This document shows, piece after piece, positions 1 through 10,426 of a stretch of 64,000 nucleotides of DNA (its first letter is position 1; each line of letters opens with the position of its first letter). Origin of the DNA: Rozella allomycis CSF55 (Eukaryota; Rozellomycota); NCBI GenBank assembly GCA_000442015.1, contig KE560903.1, positions 1 through 64,000 of the forward strand, in the 5' to 3' direction. The position numbers were made by a program, and so were the translations under genes. The notes beneath the pieces are model-generated. The model did not search any database and was not told the DNA's origin. It saw nothing but the letters and a program-made list of their open reading frames with translations.

Positions 1-331
1 AAGAATACATTTAGGAAATGCTAGAAGATCAATCCAAGGGACAAGGGTGATAAGTGCGATATCACAGCATCAAAAGCTTAGACGGTGAAATCATCAAAAG
101 TTTTCGTTAGTTTTGTAGGAGGATAATTATTCAAATATCGGGGCTGAAATTGAATTGACTGAAAAAATTATTCAAACTTATCATTTAGGTCACCTTGATT
201 TATTGGATAATATGGTAACATAAACATACGCAATGGAAAACTAAAAGAATAGTATTCTTTGTCTTAACAGGGTTTGGAATGATAGGTGTTTCAATTCAAT
301 CATCCTTGGTTACTGAAATCAGAGATGGCAA
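1..331. other. Gene-poor left end
   Basis: No convincing gene is visible. All frames are interrupted at short intervals and no family motif is recognisable. The segment runs directly into the decayed duplicated fragments that follow, so it is probably part of the same eroded accessory region. Confidence 0.5.
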
Positions 332-1088
332 AGAAGAAGAAGAATACTGGGCAAAGATCAAAGTCTAAAAAGGACCCTTTAGATAAAGAATTTGAATTAG
401 ATGTAACTTTAACGAGATTGAAGTATCACCTTGCTAATTATGTTATTTAGGGCAGAGCATTCACAAATCTCACGCAAATTCTTTGGAAAGAGGAACAACG
501 AACTGTAATAGTCATATGTATCTAGCTATAGTGATCAATACAATAAACATCTAAGGTCAAAGTTTAAAGAAGCTCAAAAAATGTACGTAATAGCAATTTG
601 GCAACATCAAATAGTTTTCAGAAACAAGCTACCTAATGGACGACATGGATGTCTTCAAATACAAATCAAAGAAGACCATTTTGGAAAATCGCGTCGAACA
701 CGAAAGTGCACCAGAGATTCCCAGTGAGTGGATGAATCATGTACAAAGTAATGACAGTTATTTTAAATTCCTTTCTTATTTTGCCAAATCAACGTCTTTA
801 GATAAATCTACAAATCCTATTCGAACTATAAATGGGTTAAACAAGCATTTGTCTTCTTTCATCAATATATTAGAAGATCTTCCTTTTGGCCCTGTAGAAG
901 AATTCAAAAAGGAAGTCGATAATATCAATCAAAGAAACGAATTAGAATGCAAATCCATGCTGAAGAAGATAAAAGATTCAAACGACATTTACAAAGAGCT
1001 TCAAGAAAAAGTAAGGGAATTGAACTTTTATGAGGTACAATGGCAAAGTAAATTTTTGATAGGATGTTTTATCAAGCAAGCACGATGA
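332..1088 (+). pseudogene. Decayed coiled-coil gene, member of a local repeat family
   Basis: A reading frame that opens with a lysine-rich stretch near 332 is broken by stops, then a 150-residue frame (636-1088) encodes a charged, probably helical segment containing INILEDLPFG. Two parts have diverged copies downstream: about 534-636 matches about 4761-4861, and about 805-915 matches about 4908-5010. I do not recognise the family. The duplicated, frame-broken state and the position beside NTPase fragments suggest an eroding effector-like or Crinkler-like family; that association is inference. Confidence 0.45.
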
Positions 1089-1194
1089 CGAAATTCGATT
1101 CTTGAAAAGTAAATTGGAAAAGTACAAAGAGACCAACCATAGAATTGAATCAATCGAGATGCAAAGGCATAAGCATACAGTTGATAGGCTTAAA

Positions 1195-1500
1195 TACAAT
1201 ACTCAGAACAATATTAAAGATATCCAAAAGGAAGCTTATGAAAAACCCTTTAAACAGCGATTACATTGGAAACACAAGTTCAAGAAAACCTTGAAGGTGT
1301 TCGATCTGGCTGATTGTAGAATTGAATTACTCTCCAATCTCCAGACAATTGAAAATGAATACAGATAAACCGAATAAGCAAAATACATTTCTTTATGAAA
1401 TAGTTAATGGCATCAAATTGATGCGAATCAACAACCCACCTTAGGTGCAGACTGCAGGGCAATAAATTTGACGTCATAAATGGAATTAAGGGAGGGTATA
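1195..1500 (+). pseudogene. Degenerate copy of the 1603-1990 fragment
   Basis: The segment carries the IKDIQKEAYEK sequence also found at 1603 onward, followed by frameshifted remnants of the same protein (LLSNLQTIENEYR against LLSRQLNTDNPN). Indels and stops break the frame. It is therefore a second, more eroded copy of the next feature, not an independent gene. Confidence 0.6.
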
Positions 1501-1602
1501 GGTATTACAAATAAATATTTTCATTTGGATCATTGGGACACAATATTTAAGCTGTCGCTCCATGCGCTCATAGAATCTTAATCCTCGTAAATTGGATAAT
1601 NC

Positions 1603-1990
1603 TATTAAAGATATCCAAAAGGAAGCTTATGAAAAGGCCATGGCCGCTTTAAACAGCGACTACATTGAAAAATTTAAGAAACACAAGGACTTGAATACCA
1701 CCTTCAATGTTTTTCAAAATGAAATGGCTAAACTTGTAGATTACAACGATAAGCTAGCCGAAGAAAACCTTGAAATCACAAAGGTTTTAGATCGGGCAGA
1801 TTGGAGCTTTGCATATTATGAATTACTCTCCAGACAATTGAATACAGATAACCCAAATAATCCAAATACATTTCTTGATGAAATTGTCAATAGTATTAAA
1901 TTGATGAAAATCAACAACCCGCTTCAAGTGCAGGGTAAAAAATTTGAGGTCATAAATGGAATTGAGGGAGGGTGTAAATACTATGAATAA
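1603..1990 (+). pseudogene. C-terminal fragment of an unrecognised coiled-coil protein
   Basis: About 128 residues in one open frame ending in a normal stop at 1988-1990, but with no start: the frame runs straight into the ambiguous base at 1601, which is a contig join. The sequence is helical and charged (YIEKFKKHKDL, LAEENLEITKVLDRAD) and ends GIEGGCKYYE. A worse copy lies at 1195-1500. It could be the 3' end of the gene represented by 636-1088. Function unknown. Confidence 0.5.
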
Positions 1991-2040
1991 ATATTTCTTA
2001 TTTTATATGAATAATTGGAATTGACACAGTATTTAAACAC

Positions 2041-2215
2041 GCATGAACTCGCGGAGCAGATTGAAGGATACACTTGGAAATAGTTATTCTATTTATTTTC
2101 GATCGTCAAATGGTCGATTCACATTTCACAATGTTCGATCGTCAATTGTCAATCTCTTTACATATGAGTTCCTCCTATTTATGCAAGGGATACCATATGC
2201 GTGGTATATTTTTAG
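2041..2215 (+). pseudogene. Stray eroded copy of CatSper exon 1
   Basis: Three blocks here match the first exon of the CatSper-like gene at 5113-5318: the NELAEQI-coding segment (2045-2065), the segment around the shared TTTTCGATCG (2096-2125), and the TATTTATGCAAGGGATA / GGTATATTTTTAGACTATAG end (2175-2220). Deletions and stops remove any coding potential. It indicates that the 5' end of the channel gene was duplicated together with the neighbouring accessory fragments. Confidence 0.55.
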
Positions 2216-2303
2216 ACTATAGTATAAGCCTCTCATATGCATAAAAAATGACGTGACATGTGACATTTTGGCGCAGCCAAGCAGAAAATGGTATTAGCTC
2301 AAA

Positions 2304-2651
2304 ATGCCAATAATCGTTTCTGAAGTCCGGGTCGTAAACTCTCCATCCGATAAATCAGTATTTAAAAAGTTGATATATTTAAAAAAAAATATCTATCCAA
2401 TAAAAGATTCGCAAGGTTTAGTGATGTTTCTGCCATGTGTTCGAAATGGTCAAGTTAAGGCAGAAACAGCGTTCCATAGATGTTTTGATTTTTCAAAAAG
2501 AATTTGTTCTAAATTTTACCCAGCAATTCCTACTTCACATGCTTTTTACTTGTTTCTCCTTAAAACAGGAGTTTTCATGAAAGTTCGCATTAAAACAACA
2601 TTTATAACACTAAATACTAAAGATTTTAGGCTAGGTTCTAGTCAACCGTAG
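2304..2651 (+). other. Unrecognised 115-codon open frame
   Basis: An ATG-initiated frame without recognisable motifs, located immediately upstream of a sequence that resembles a LINE tail. It could be the remnant of a retrotransposon ORF or chance; cysteine and histidine residues are present but do not form a clear zinc knuckle. I would not call it a gene. Confidence 0.2.
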
Positions 2652-2800
2652 CCAGCCAGCGCTGATGGAGTTATCTGAAAATAACTCTATGGTGTAAGTC
2701 CCTTGATTGTCTTTACAATCGCTGTGGTACTTGAGGACTCATCTACGGTATACAAAAGAAAGCAATAAATAAATAAATAAATAAAATAAAAATACTAAAG
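2640..2800 (+). mobile_element. Candidate 3' end of a 5'-truncated non-LTR retrotransposon
   Basis: A 7-bp perfect stem (GAGTTAT ... ATAACTC, 2668-2687) is followed about 75 bp later by an (AATA)n run at 2763-2793. A 3' hairpin followed by a simple (TAAA)-type tail is the usual end of Jockey/L1-like LINEs. No reverse-transcriptase motif is present, so this would be a severely 5'-truncated copy. Target-site duplications are not evident. It could be a plain microsatellite. Confidence 0.3.
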
Positions 2801-3049
2801 ATGGTAAAATAAAAGGCGATATCATCATGTCTTTTCCAATATTACTTTACAATTTCCCTTATTAAACAAAATCGACATAATTATTTAAAATTATTTAAAA
2901 ATGATTCATCAATGGAAGAACGATAACGATTAATTAGCTCTTTTTATCCATTCCGATGAGTCAATGAATTATTTTAAGTAATTTCGTAATGGCTGTGCAA
3001 ACCTTAAATTACAAAATGCTAAATCGGATGAAACTGACCCCTGTAATAT

Positions 3050-4534
3050 ATTTGCTATGGACTTCACTACTCAACAAATCAAAGAGACCATAGCCGAAAT
3101 CAATCATATCAAGTCTTTATGGAAAGATAATTTTGACTTGTGGAGTGATGAAGACAAATACCGGTTTGGTACTGCTGATGGTAAAAAAGACAAGCAAGAA
3201 ATGAAAAAAACATGAGAATTGTTTGAGAAAAAGGCTAGAACAGTTGACGGAATTGCTTTTGAAACAGTCAGTTAAAAACGCCGTTTGAGTTTGATTAGTA
3301 GTGCCTATGGAAGTAGATCTATTACAACGTGGTAAAGATGAAAAGATGGAAGTTCCGTTTGATGCAAATAGCTATAAACTTGATTTCCCCTTTTTTCAAT
3401 CAAACGGGGAAACTTATCTCCCTGTCATTGGTAGAAACGCGCAATTCGATAAAATCAACAGCAATATAGTTTTGAACCTAAGGAGTCGACAAAAGTATCA
3501 ACCTATTATGATTTGTGGCAGCCATGGAATTGGCAAGATAAACTTAAAATCGAAGACAGAAGGGGTAAAATTGCAGATTACATTAAGAGCCAAATTCCAG
3601 GGTTGAATGTGGAAGATCTATTTTTTGACTTTCAGCATTACTACAATAATTGCGATATAAAAGGTTTGGGTCTAGCTTTTGAGCGCTTGGTTGTTGCAAG
3701 TATGGCAGTTCGGTCTTATCTCTTGGGTGAACCCGTCACGCTAGAAGGTGTTCGACATAGAGGATGACACTCTGATGAATTATATTGCTCACATCCAGGG
3801 GATCTCTGTTGAAATGAAAATCCAAAGAATCAAAATTTACGAGCTTGAAATCTCAATGGGACACTACAGAGGCTTATGGAAGAAATCTTATCAAATTACC
3901 ATGGAAACCAACCTTATAAAAAGGACGCAAACATTGAATAAACCCCGGTTCATTACTGGTTCATTAATAGTTTATTGGTTTAACCTTACCGAAAGGCATT
4001 TCATCTTTAGCAAGTTAATACACCAATCTCTCATCACACTTCTTCCATAAGCCTCTGTGACCAATTCAAATCATCCAAAAACAATCGTTACTAATCTCAA
4101 CTCTTTTAAGTTTTTTTAAGTATTTCTTTATTAACTGAATAATAATACTAAGAAAACAAAGTCAATCCATACTAAAGAAACCAATTTATTAAAAATTAAG
4201 AATCTCGTACCCAGATGGAGAGCACTCTGCCGCCGAAATATCTGAATTGTCTGGCCCGATTATTCACAACATTAATTCTGGAAACGCTCACCATGATGCT
4301 CTTTTTAACGCTGAATATTTATCTTCTTTAGGACAACGAGGTCTCACACACGTTGGTATACAATTAAAGTGTTCATCAAACAATCTTTCAACAAATAATG
4401 TTCTAAATCAAATGCTTATTAGAAAACATCAAATGGAAGAATTGGATTTGTTGCTTTGGATTTATCTCAATGCTTATCGTGAATCTGCACCATCAAATGA
4501 AAACATTGACCTCTTGATCAAGCAAAAGCGTTAA
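3050..4534 (+). pseudogene. Broken P-loop NTPase, Crinkler-like
   Basis: Consecutive frame-shifted pieces look like one protein: a start near 3059, a segment (3301-3606) with ETYLPVIGRNAQFDKI then IMICGSHGIGK, a segment with LGLAFERLVVASMAVRSYLL (3600-3767), and a C-terminal part at 4247-4534 (IIHNINSGNAHHDALF, YLNAYRESAP). GSHGIGK matches a Walker A loop, but the residues after the lysine are out of frame, so the ATP site is destroyed. Layout (R-x-x-x-F then a P-loop of the type GxxGxGK) resembles the NTPase module of Crinkler/CRN-type effectors. Several in-frame stops and frameshifts make this a pseudogene. The family assignment is tentative. Confidence 0.45.
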
Positions 4535-4760
4535 GCTTTCGTTAATCCATCTGGCTGCTGCAATGGCGTGGCATTGAATTTGTTGGCGTTGCTAAAGAAA
4601 GTGAAAAAGGAAAAGGGAGAAAATAAATAAAATATTCTTTTTATTTGGGTCTTAATAGAAAATGTATAAAAATTTTGTTTTTTGCAATCTATTAACTCTT
4701 ACTGATGCTATCCAAAATATTATTTTTATCGATCCTCGTTCAACGACATAACGAATTGTT

Positions 4761-5040
4761 AGATCAATACAAACATGATCCAAGGTCAAAGTTTACAGAA
4801 GCCCAACGAATATACCTTATAACAGTTTCGCAACATCAAATATTGTAGAAACAAGCTACCTAGGAATCATTCCCGCAGTCGCACCACTTTTTTCATTTCC
4901 CAAATCCATAAATCCTATTCGTCGTATTCTATCTGTAAATGGGTTAAAACAAGCATTTGTCTTCTTTTATCAATATATTAGAAGACCTTCCTTTTGGCTC
5001 TGTAGAAGAATTCAAAAATAAAGTCGATAATAGACGTTTT
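4761..5040 (+). repeat. Diverged duplicate of 534-915
   Basis: Two blocks (about 4761-4861 and 4908-5040) are near matches to 534-636 and 805-915, including the sequence coding INILEDLPFG and the TAGAAGAATTCAAAAA motif. Small indels shift the frame. The block stops just before the ambiguous base at 5092 and the CatSper start codon, so the accessory repeat directly abuts a conserved gene. Confidence 0.65.
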
Positions 5041-5105
5041 CCCAAAAAAATTGAAAAGGTGAAAACAAAAAGGCGAAATAGTGATCATTCGNAAGCCACA
5101 GATCA

Positions 5106-7039
5106 ATGGAAAACACGAATGAACTCGCAGAGCAGATTGGAAGCAACACTTTGCAACGAATTTCAAAAGTCTTTCATGACTTGTCTATGAATACTCACTA
5201 TTTTCGATCGAAACTGCTAGAAGAGTTTCAATTGGTCGATTCGTTGACAGATGAGTCCATTGTGCAAACTCCTATTTATGCATCAAGGGATATAACTGGT
5301 ATATTTTTGTTTCACCTATAGTTAGATTCAAATACAAGAGACAAAGTGTTGGAGAATCCTAATCAATTGATTAAATTTAAAATATTTAGACGTGAAAAAG
5401 AAGAGGTGGATTTAAGTCAGATAGATAGAAGACTGACAAGGACGAAAAACATCTATTCGCTTCCTATAGGTGCATGGGCTGGTTGGGTAGTCAAAAACAA
5501 ATGGTTTAGCGGGTTTATGCTTTCATTAATACTTTTGAACTCGGTATTGTTTGCACTTGAAGTTGGTAATGCACTTGGTATAATGTCATAGAACTTTCGA
5601 GCCAACAAAAAGACTACTGGGTTCTATTTCAGGCCATTCAATTAATTGATATCATATCGATTATATTCTTTTACATTGAAGTAGTTTTGATGTGGACTGA
5701 TAATTTTAAAGCATATTGGAAAAATGGATGGAATATATTTGACTTGACATTACTCAGCCTCGTACAATTAATTGCATCTATTTTTTCTAGTCCACGTTAC
5801 CGCGGCTTTTTGATTTATTTGCTTATGGGAGTTCTTTATCTGCTGCTTCTGAAAACTTGAGAATATTCAGGGTTGTGAGATGTTTGAAAATTGTTACCAA
5901 ATTTGATAGTTTGAAAGTCATTGTATTAACCCTTTTGGGTACGATGAGGTCGATGATGTTTATATTATTGCTTCTATTCGTTGTAGCATATATTTATGCA
6001 ATTTTAGCAATCAATTTATTTGACACGTCGGGTCGGTCCAAGATAAGTGGATCACTTGAATTTTTTGATGGAAGGTGGGCGTAAAAAGCACTATTTAAAT
6101 ATATAATAGCACATTAGGAGATACACTGCAAACTCTATTTCAAATTTTAACGTTGGATCGTTGGTTGTACATTTTAAGAGAGCTGAGTTTAGTGATAAAC
6201 CCCGTGCTGGCTTACATTTATGGGATAGTTTGGGTTTGGTTAGGCGCTTTCATCTTTAGAAATCTCTTCATTGGGATAATGGTTAACAACTTTGAAAAAA
6301 TAGCAGAAAAGGTTAGAGAGCAGCAAGCAGAAACCCAAAAACTGAAAAAATTCGAAAACCTTAGAAGAAAATTAAATAAAGAACTATTTGTTCAAAAGAC
6401 AATGTAAAGTTTATTTATGATGGTCAATTTTAGAAATAAAGACCTTCAAACAGAAAATAAAGAAAAGTTGAAAGACTCGAAACCCTTAGAGGATCCAAGT
6501 AAAATAGACAGGCCAGGTACAGCCGATCAATTCAATTTAAGGACAATCAATGAAAATTCAAAGAAAATAATGCGACGTTCATCTTATCAAGAGGGTGTGA
6601 TTAATCATCCGAACGTTCCTGATCAGTCGAAAGGCACATTTGCAGCCCCGAAGCCAAAAAAATTGAGGGGAATTTTGACTAGAGAGTTTAGCAATGATAA
6701 TGAGAAATCTGAAGTCACAAGAGATGGCAATGTAACAAGCCCAATTGATTCATCCGGCTCTAACAAGGAAGATGTGGTAGGAAAGATAACAGAAATGCTA
6801 AGCGAAAGTCATGGAATATCTAAAGGTAATAAACCTTGATGCGCATAATAGACTGGGAAAAGACGGTTACAGAAACATTAAACGCACTTTATTCGACTTC
6901 AATTGGAGACACTTACTGGCCAAGAGATACAATATTTAGATATTTTAGAACAATGGAAACATTACAGGAAAATATGAAAGAATATCAAGAATTGCAATCT
7001 TTAATGGTTCAGGCATTGCTTGATTTGCATGATGACTAA
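5106..7039 (+). CDS. CatSper-type voltage-gated cation channel alpha subunit
   Basis: Seven exons join to about 586 residues; the six introns (27, 26, 29, 35, 30 and 26 nt) leave an exact multiple of three. The protein has one six-helix channel domain. S1 begins near WFSGFMLSLILLNSVLF, S2 is the helix after SQQKDYWVLFQ, and S4 is LRIFRVVRCLKIVTKF with spaced arginines and lysines. The pore contains QILTLDRWLYI, matching the T-x-D-x-W filter typical of CatSper Ca2+ channels. A long polar C-terminal tail ends in a helical segment (NALYSTSIGDTYWPRDT, LQENMKEYQELQ). CatSper channels act in the flagellar membrane of sperm and of zoospores in basal fungi. Start is the first ATG after the contig join at 5092. 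The stop codon overlaps that of the convergent glycosylase gene. Confidence 0.88.
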
Positions 7040-7701
7040 ATATTTATTAAATTCTTTAATTGTAATAAAAATTTTATCTTGTCACTTTTTTGATATTTTC
7101 TCACTCGAGGACTTGTGGAAGGCATCAAAAACACCTTTGCTTCTTTTCCATTTTCAAACTTTATTGACTCCTGTTGTCCATAATCAGCTTTTTGTGAATT
7201 AAAAAATGACAAGTAGGGCTTTTTGCCATTAAAACAAATCACTTTTGGTTTGTAGCGGTTTAACAATCTTTCTATTCTTTGTCTTCCAGAGTTGAATTCT
7301 TGTTGAGATATTTCGCTGACGCTCCTGCTTGGCCTTTCAATGTAGTTGATCATTCCTATTGAATATTTGTGTAATAGGTGCTCCTCCTTTGTACAATCTA
7401 CTTTTTCTGGTACTAATCCTGATTCATAAATGCATTTCCAAAAGTGATTTATTGGATTTGCATAGTAATGCTGTTTTAAAGAACTTTGAATACCTGGATT
7501 TATACCGATAAATAGCAAATTCAAGTCATCTTTGATGTATTCTGGCAAAGGAAGCAATTCGAGATATTTCTTTGTAGATGATGTATGTCTATCCTTCGTT
7601 ACGACAGATTTATACTCATATTTTGATATAAAAGCCATAAAGTTCTCCATTGAAGTCGAAAAAGCCACAAAGCCAATTTTGTTGGAGACTTTGGGTTTCA
7701 T
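7036..7701 (-). CDS. G/T mismatch-specific thymine/uracil DNA glycosylase (TDG/MUG family)
   Basis: Intronless, 221 residues. The catalytic motif LLFIGINPGIQ carries the Asn that activates water in TDG/MUG enzymes. NHFWKCIYESGL, YSIGMINYIERPSRS and the insertion-loop motif MPSTSPRVRKYQ all match the family. These enzymes remove thymine or uracil opposite guanine in base-excision repair in the nucleus. The length is close to a catalytic core without the long flanks of vertebrate TDG. The gene converges on the CatSper gene and their stop codons share two base pairs (7037-7038). Confidence 0.9.
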   Translation of the reverse strand: MKPKVSNKIGFVAFSTSMENFMAFISKYEYKSVVTKDRHTSSTKKYLELLPLPEYIKDDLNLLFIGINPGIQSSLKQHYYANPINHFWKCIYESGLVPEKVDCTKEEHLLHKYSIGMINYIERPSRSVSEISQQEFNSGRQRIERLLNRYKPKVICFNGKKPYLSFFNSQKADYGQQESIKFENGKEAKVFLMPSTSPRVRKYQKSDKIKFLLQLKNLINI

Positions 7702-7821
7702 GAAATGTTTTTATAACTTATTTATAAGTTTAGTCAATAATGAGTTTTGAGCCAAAAATTATTAATGCTTTTATAAACAACTGCGTTTCCTAAAAGCGTA
7801 AAGTATTTTCTGAAATTCCCA

Positions 7822-9267
7822 ATGAACAATCCGCCGATTGATCGATTCAATATTGTTTACTTTATTTTCTTTTTTCAAGGGATAGGGATGCTTTTCCCTT
7901 GGAATGTATTCATGAATGCATCTGAATACTTTCGATTGCGTTTCATTGGTTCGAGTTGGGCAGACAATTTCCAAAGCTATTTTGCTATTGCATTCATGCT
8001 CTGTAATTGTAGTTTTATTGCATTATTAATGTATACTAAAGTGGATCATAAAGTAATATTGAAAATATGTAATTGTTAGTTCAGCCTGCCTGTAAGAGTC
8101 GTTTCTGGACTCGTAATGAATGGATTCGTATTCTTATTATCAACAATGCTTACTGCATTTGATTCATTTGCCCCGGATTCGTTCTTCTTTATTACTATGG
8201 GTAGCATTTTATTATGTGGAATTTCTACTGGTATTCTCCAAAAGGGGTTATTTGGCTTGGCAGGCGAGTTTCCACCAATTTACACCCAGGCCATAATGAA
8301 TGGGCAAGGGATTGCAGGATTAGTGGTTACACTCTCAGCCATTTTCACTACATTGTTATCATCAAACGACTATCATGATGTGAAATCAGTGAATCAATCT
8401 GCGTTTCTATATTTCTTGGTCTCTTTGCTGGTTATTTTAATCTCCTGTGCATCATTCGTTCTCCTGACACGAGCCCCTATTTATCGCTATTATACTTTGG
8501 CCTCAAAAAGACAAATTCATGTTGATGAAAAAAAGAATTCAAGTTCTGAATCTCTCGTCCAAAAAGACACTAGTGCCACTTTTCTACCAATTGATAACCA
8601 AGAAGATTTTATACATGTTGAGCCGTCCTTCCTTAACGTCTTTAGTGAAATTAAATGGTTCATCATTTCCATTTTCAATATTTTCTTTGTCACATTGACC
8701 CTTTTCCCATCGTTGAGAATGATTGGGCAAGTTGGCAATTCGATTCCAAACAAAATATTTCCCGCCTTTGTAAACCTAATCTTTCAAATAGGTATCTATT
8801 TAACTTTATGATTTTCATTAGGCGATGTTATTGGGAAGACTTTGCCTAGCATTGGAAGAATAGTCAAATGTCACAATGAAAAGAACGACTATTACCTTCA
8901 CATGTCGTCAATATTGAGATATATATTCCTTCCATTGTTTCTATTTTGCAATATCGCCGTCTATGATCGATATCAGCAGGTATTTTATGTTCTTTGTATG
9001 CGAAACTAGAAAATTGAAGTTCATATGCCCAATTTTTTCAATCAAGATTATCAAGCGTTCTTAATTATCCTCGTTATGGCAATCTCAAATGGATATATCG
9101 CGTCTATTTTAATGATGCGAGCACCACAAAAAGTATCAAATACTTTATTTCGAGAATATGCTGGTTCTTTGATGGCTTTAGCATTAACTTTGGGACTCAC
9201 TGCAGGCGCTTTATTCTCATTTGCACTGAGAGCAATGCTTTGTAGATGTAATCCATTCGTATCTTAA
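7822..9267 (+). CDS. Equilibrative nucleoside transporter (ENT/SLC29)
   Basis: Four exons, three introns (27, 30, 30 nt), 452 residues. The N terminus has the ENT hallmark GIGMLFPWNVFMNASEYF in TM1. Several hydrophobic helices follow, with a large polar cytoplasmic loop between TM6 and TM7 (KRQIHVDEKKNSSSES to about residue 260). The C-terminal half contains FFLP-like and SNGYIASILMMRAP motifs typical of the family. The likely role is nucleoside uptake across the plasma membrane, relevant to an organism that may salvage host nucleosides. The start is the first ATG, about 120 bp upstream of the glycosylase start on the other strand. Confidence 0.88.
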
Positions 9268-9357
9268 ATAAAATTATTTCTTCACACTTTATTTGCAAAT
9301 TTCGAATCTGATATAAATGAATTGCGTCACCACCCTTGCAAATTTATAAGTGATAGA

Positions 9358-10072
9358 ATGACAAAACCAAAAGTCTTTGTTATAATTTACACTACTTATC
9401 ACCACGTATTTAAGGTATGTTGTATTAAATAAGCTAATTAGATGGCTGAAAGAGTCAAGGCCGGTTTAGAAAAAGCCGGTGTTGAAGCGACTATTTATCA
9501 AGTTGCTGAGACTCTACCAGCAGATGGTAATTGCACAATTATTATTTTTAACAAGTATTGGCAAAAATGGGTGCGCCTCCAAAGCCCAATGTTCCGGTCA
9601 TCACTGCTGCAGATTTGGAAAAGGCTGATGGCTTTGTTTTTGGTTTTCCCACCCGTTACGGTATGATTCCAGCTCAATTTAAAGCCTTTTGGGATTCTAC
9701 TGGCCAATTATGGGCGAAGGGAGCTTTGGTAGGGAAAATGGCGGCAACCTTTACATCTACTGCTACATTGGGCGGTAAAGATGCAACTTTTGAAACAAAG
9801 GTGGTCAAGAGACGACCCATTTAACGTTTATTAGTCAATTGGTTCATCATGGGATTGTTTATGTACCTCTGGGATATACAAATCAACAAATGTTTAATAT
9901 TGAGGAAGTTCATGGAGGATCACCATATGGTGCTGGTTGCATTGCTGGAGGAGATGGAAGTCGTCAACCCAGTGAGTTAGAACTGTCAGTTGCTGAACAT
10001 CAGGTAGATTGTTGTCTCGAAGTAAGATAGGGATCTCATTTTGGCAAGACAATCAGCCAATATAAAAAATAA
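9358..10072 (+). CDS. WrbA-like NAD(P)H:quinone oxidoreductase (flavodoxin fold)
   Basis: Five exons (introns 27, 29, 26 and 27 nt) give 201 residues, the usual length of fungal Pst2/Rfs1/Ycp4 and bacterial WrbA. Visible family motifs are the N-terminal [14 protein letters not shown] phosphate loop, [31 protein letters not shown] and [13 protein letters not shown]. Such proteins bind FMN and reduce quinones by two electrons, protecting from oxidative stress. The third intron was placed so that GGGQETT is restored, which fits the family exactly. Confidence 0.88.
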
Positions 10073-10426
10073 ATCGATTACTTTTACATATATTTTTTAA
10101 TCCTTTCTGACTTTTCTCGCCAGTGAGTGTCTCCAATTGACGTAGAATAAGGTGCGTTTAAATGTTTCGGTAACCGTCTTTTCCCGGTCTATCATGCGTA
10201 TAAAAGTCTCTTACCTTTAGATATTCCATGACTTTCGCTCAGCATTCTTATTAGGCTAAAGTTAAGCCAGTTCATGGCCAGGTCATTTGACGAATCCCTT
10301 GGATGTGTTGTGACTTGTGATGAGATGAAGTAGATGACAAATGTCCAAACCATTGAAAAATAAAAACAATTTCTTTTCTCAAGCTTATTGAAAACGCGAT
10401 TTTTGTTGTTAAAATTTCAAAATGAA
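10073..10426. other. Intergenic, nothing recognised
   Basis: About 350 bp between the WrbA-like gene and the Uma2/zinc-finger gene. No RNA gene or repeat is evident; short open frames are unsupported. The 5' UTR and promoter of the following gene must lie here. Confidence 0.5.
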
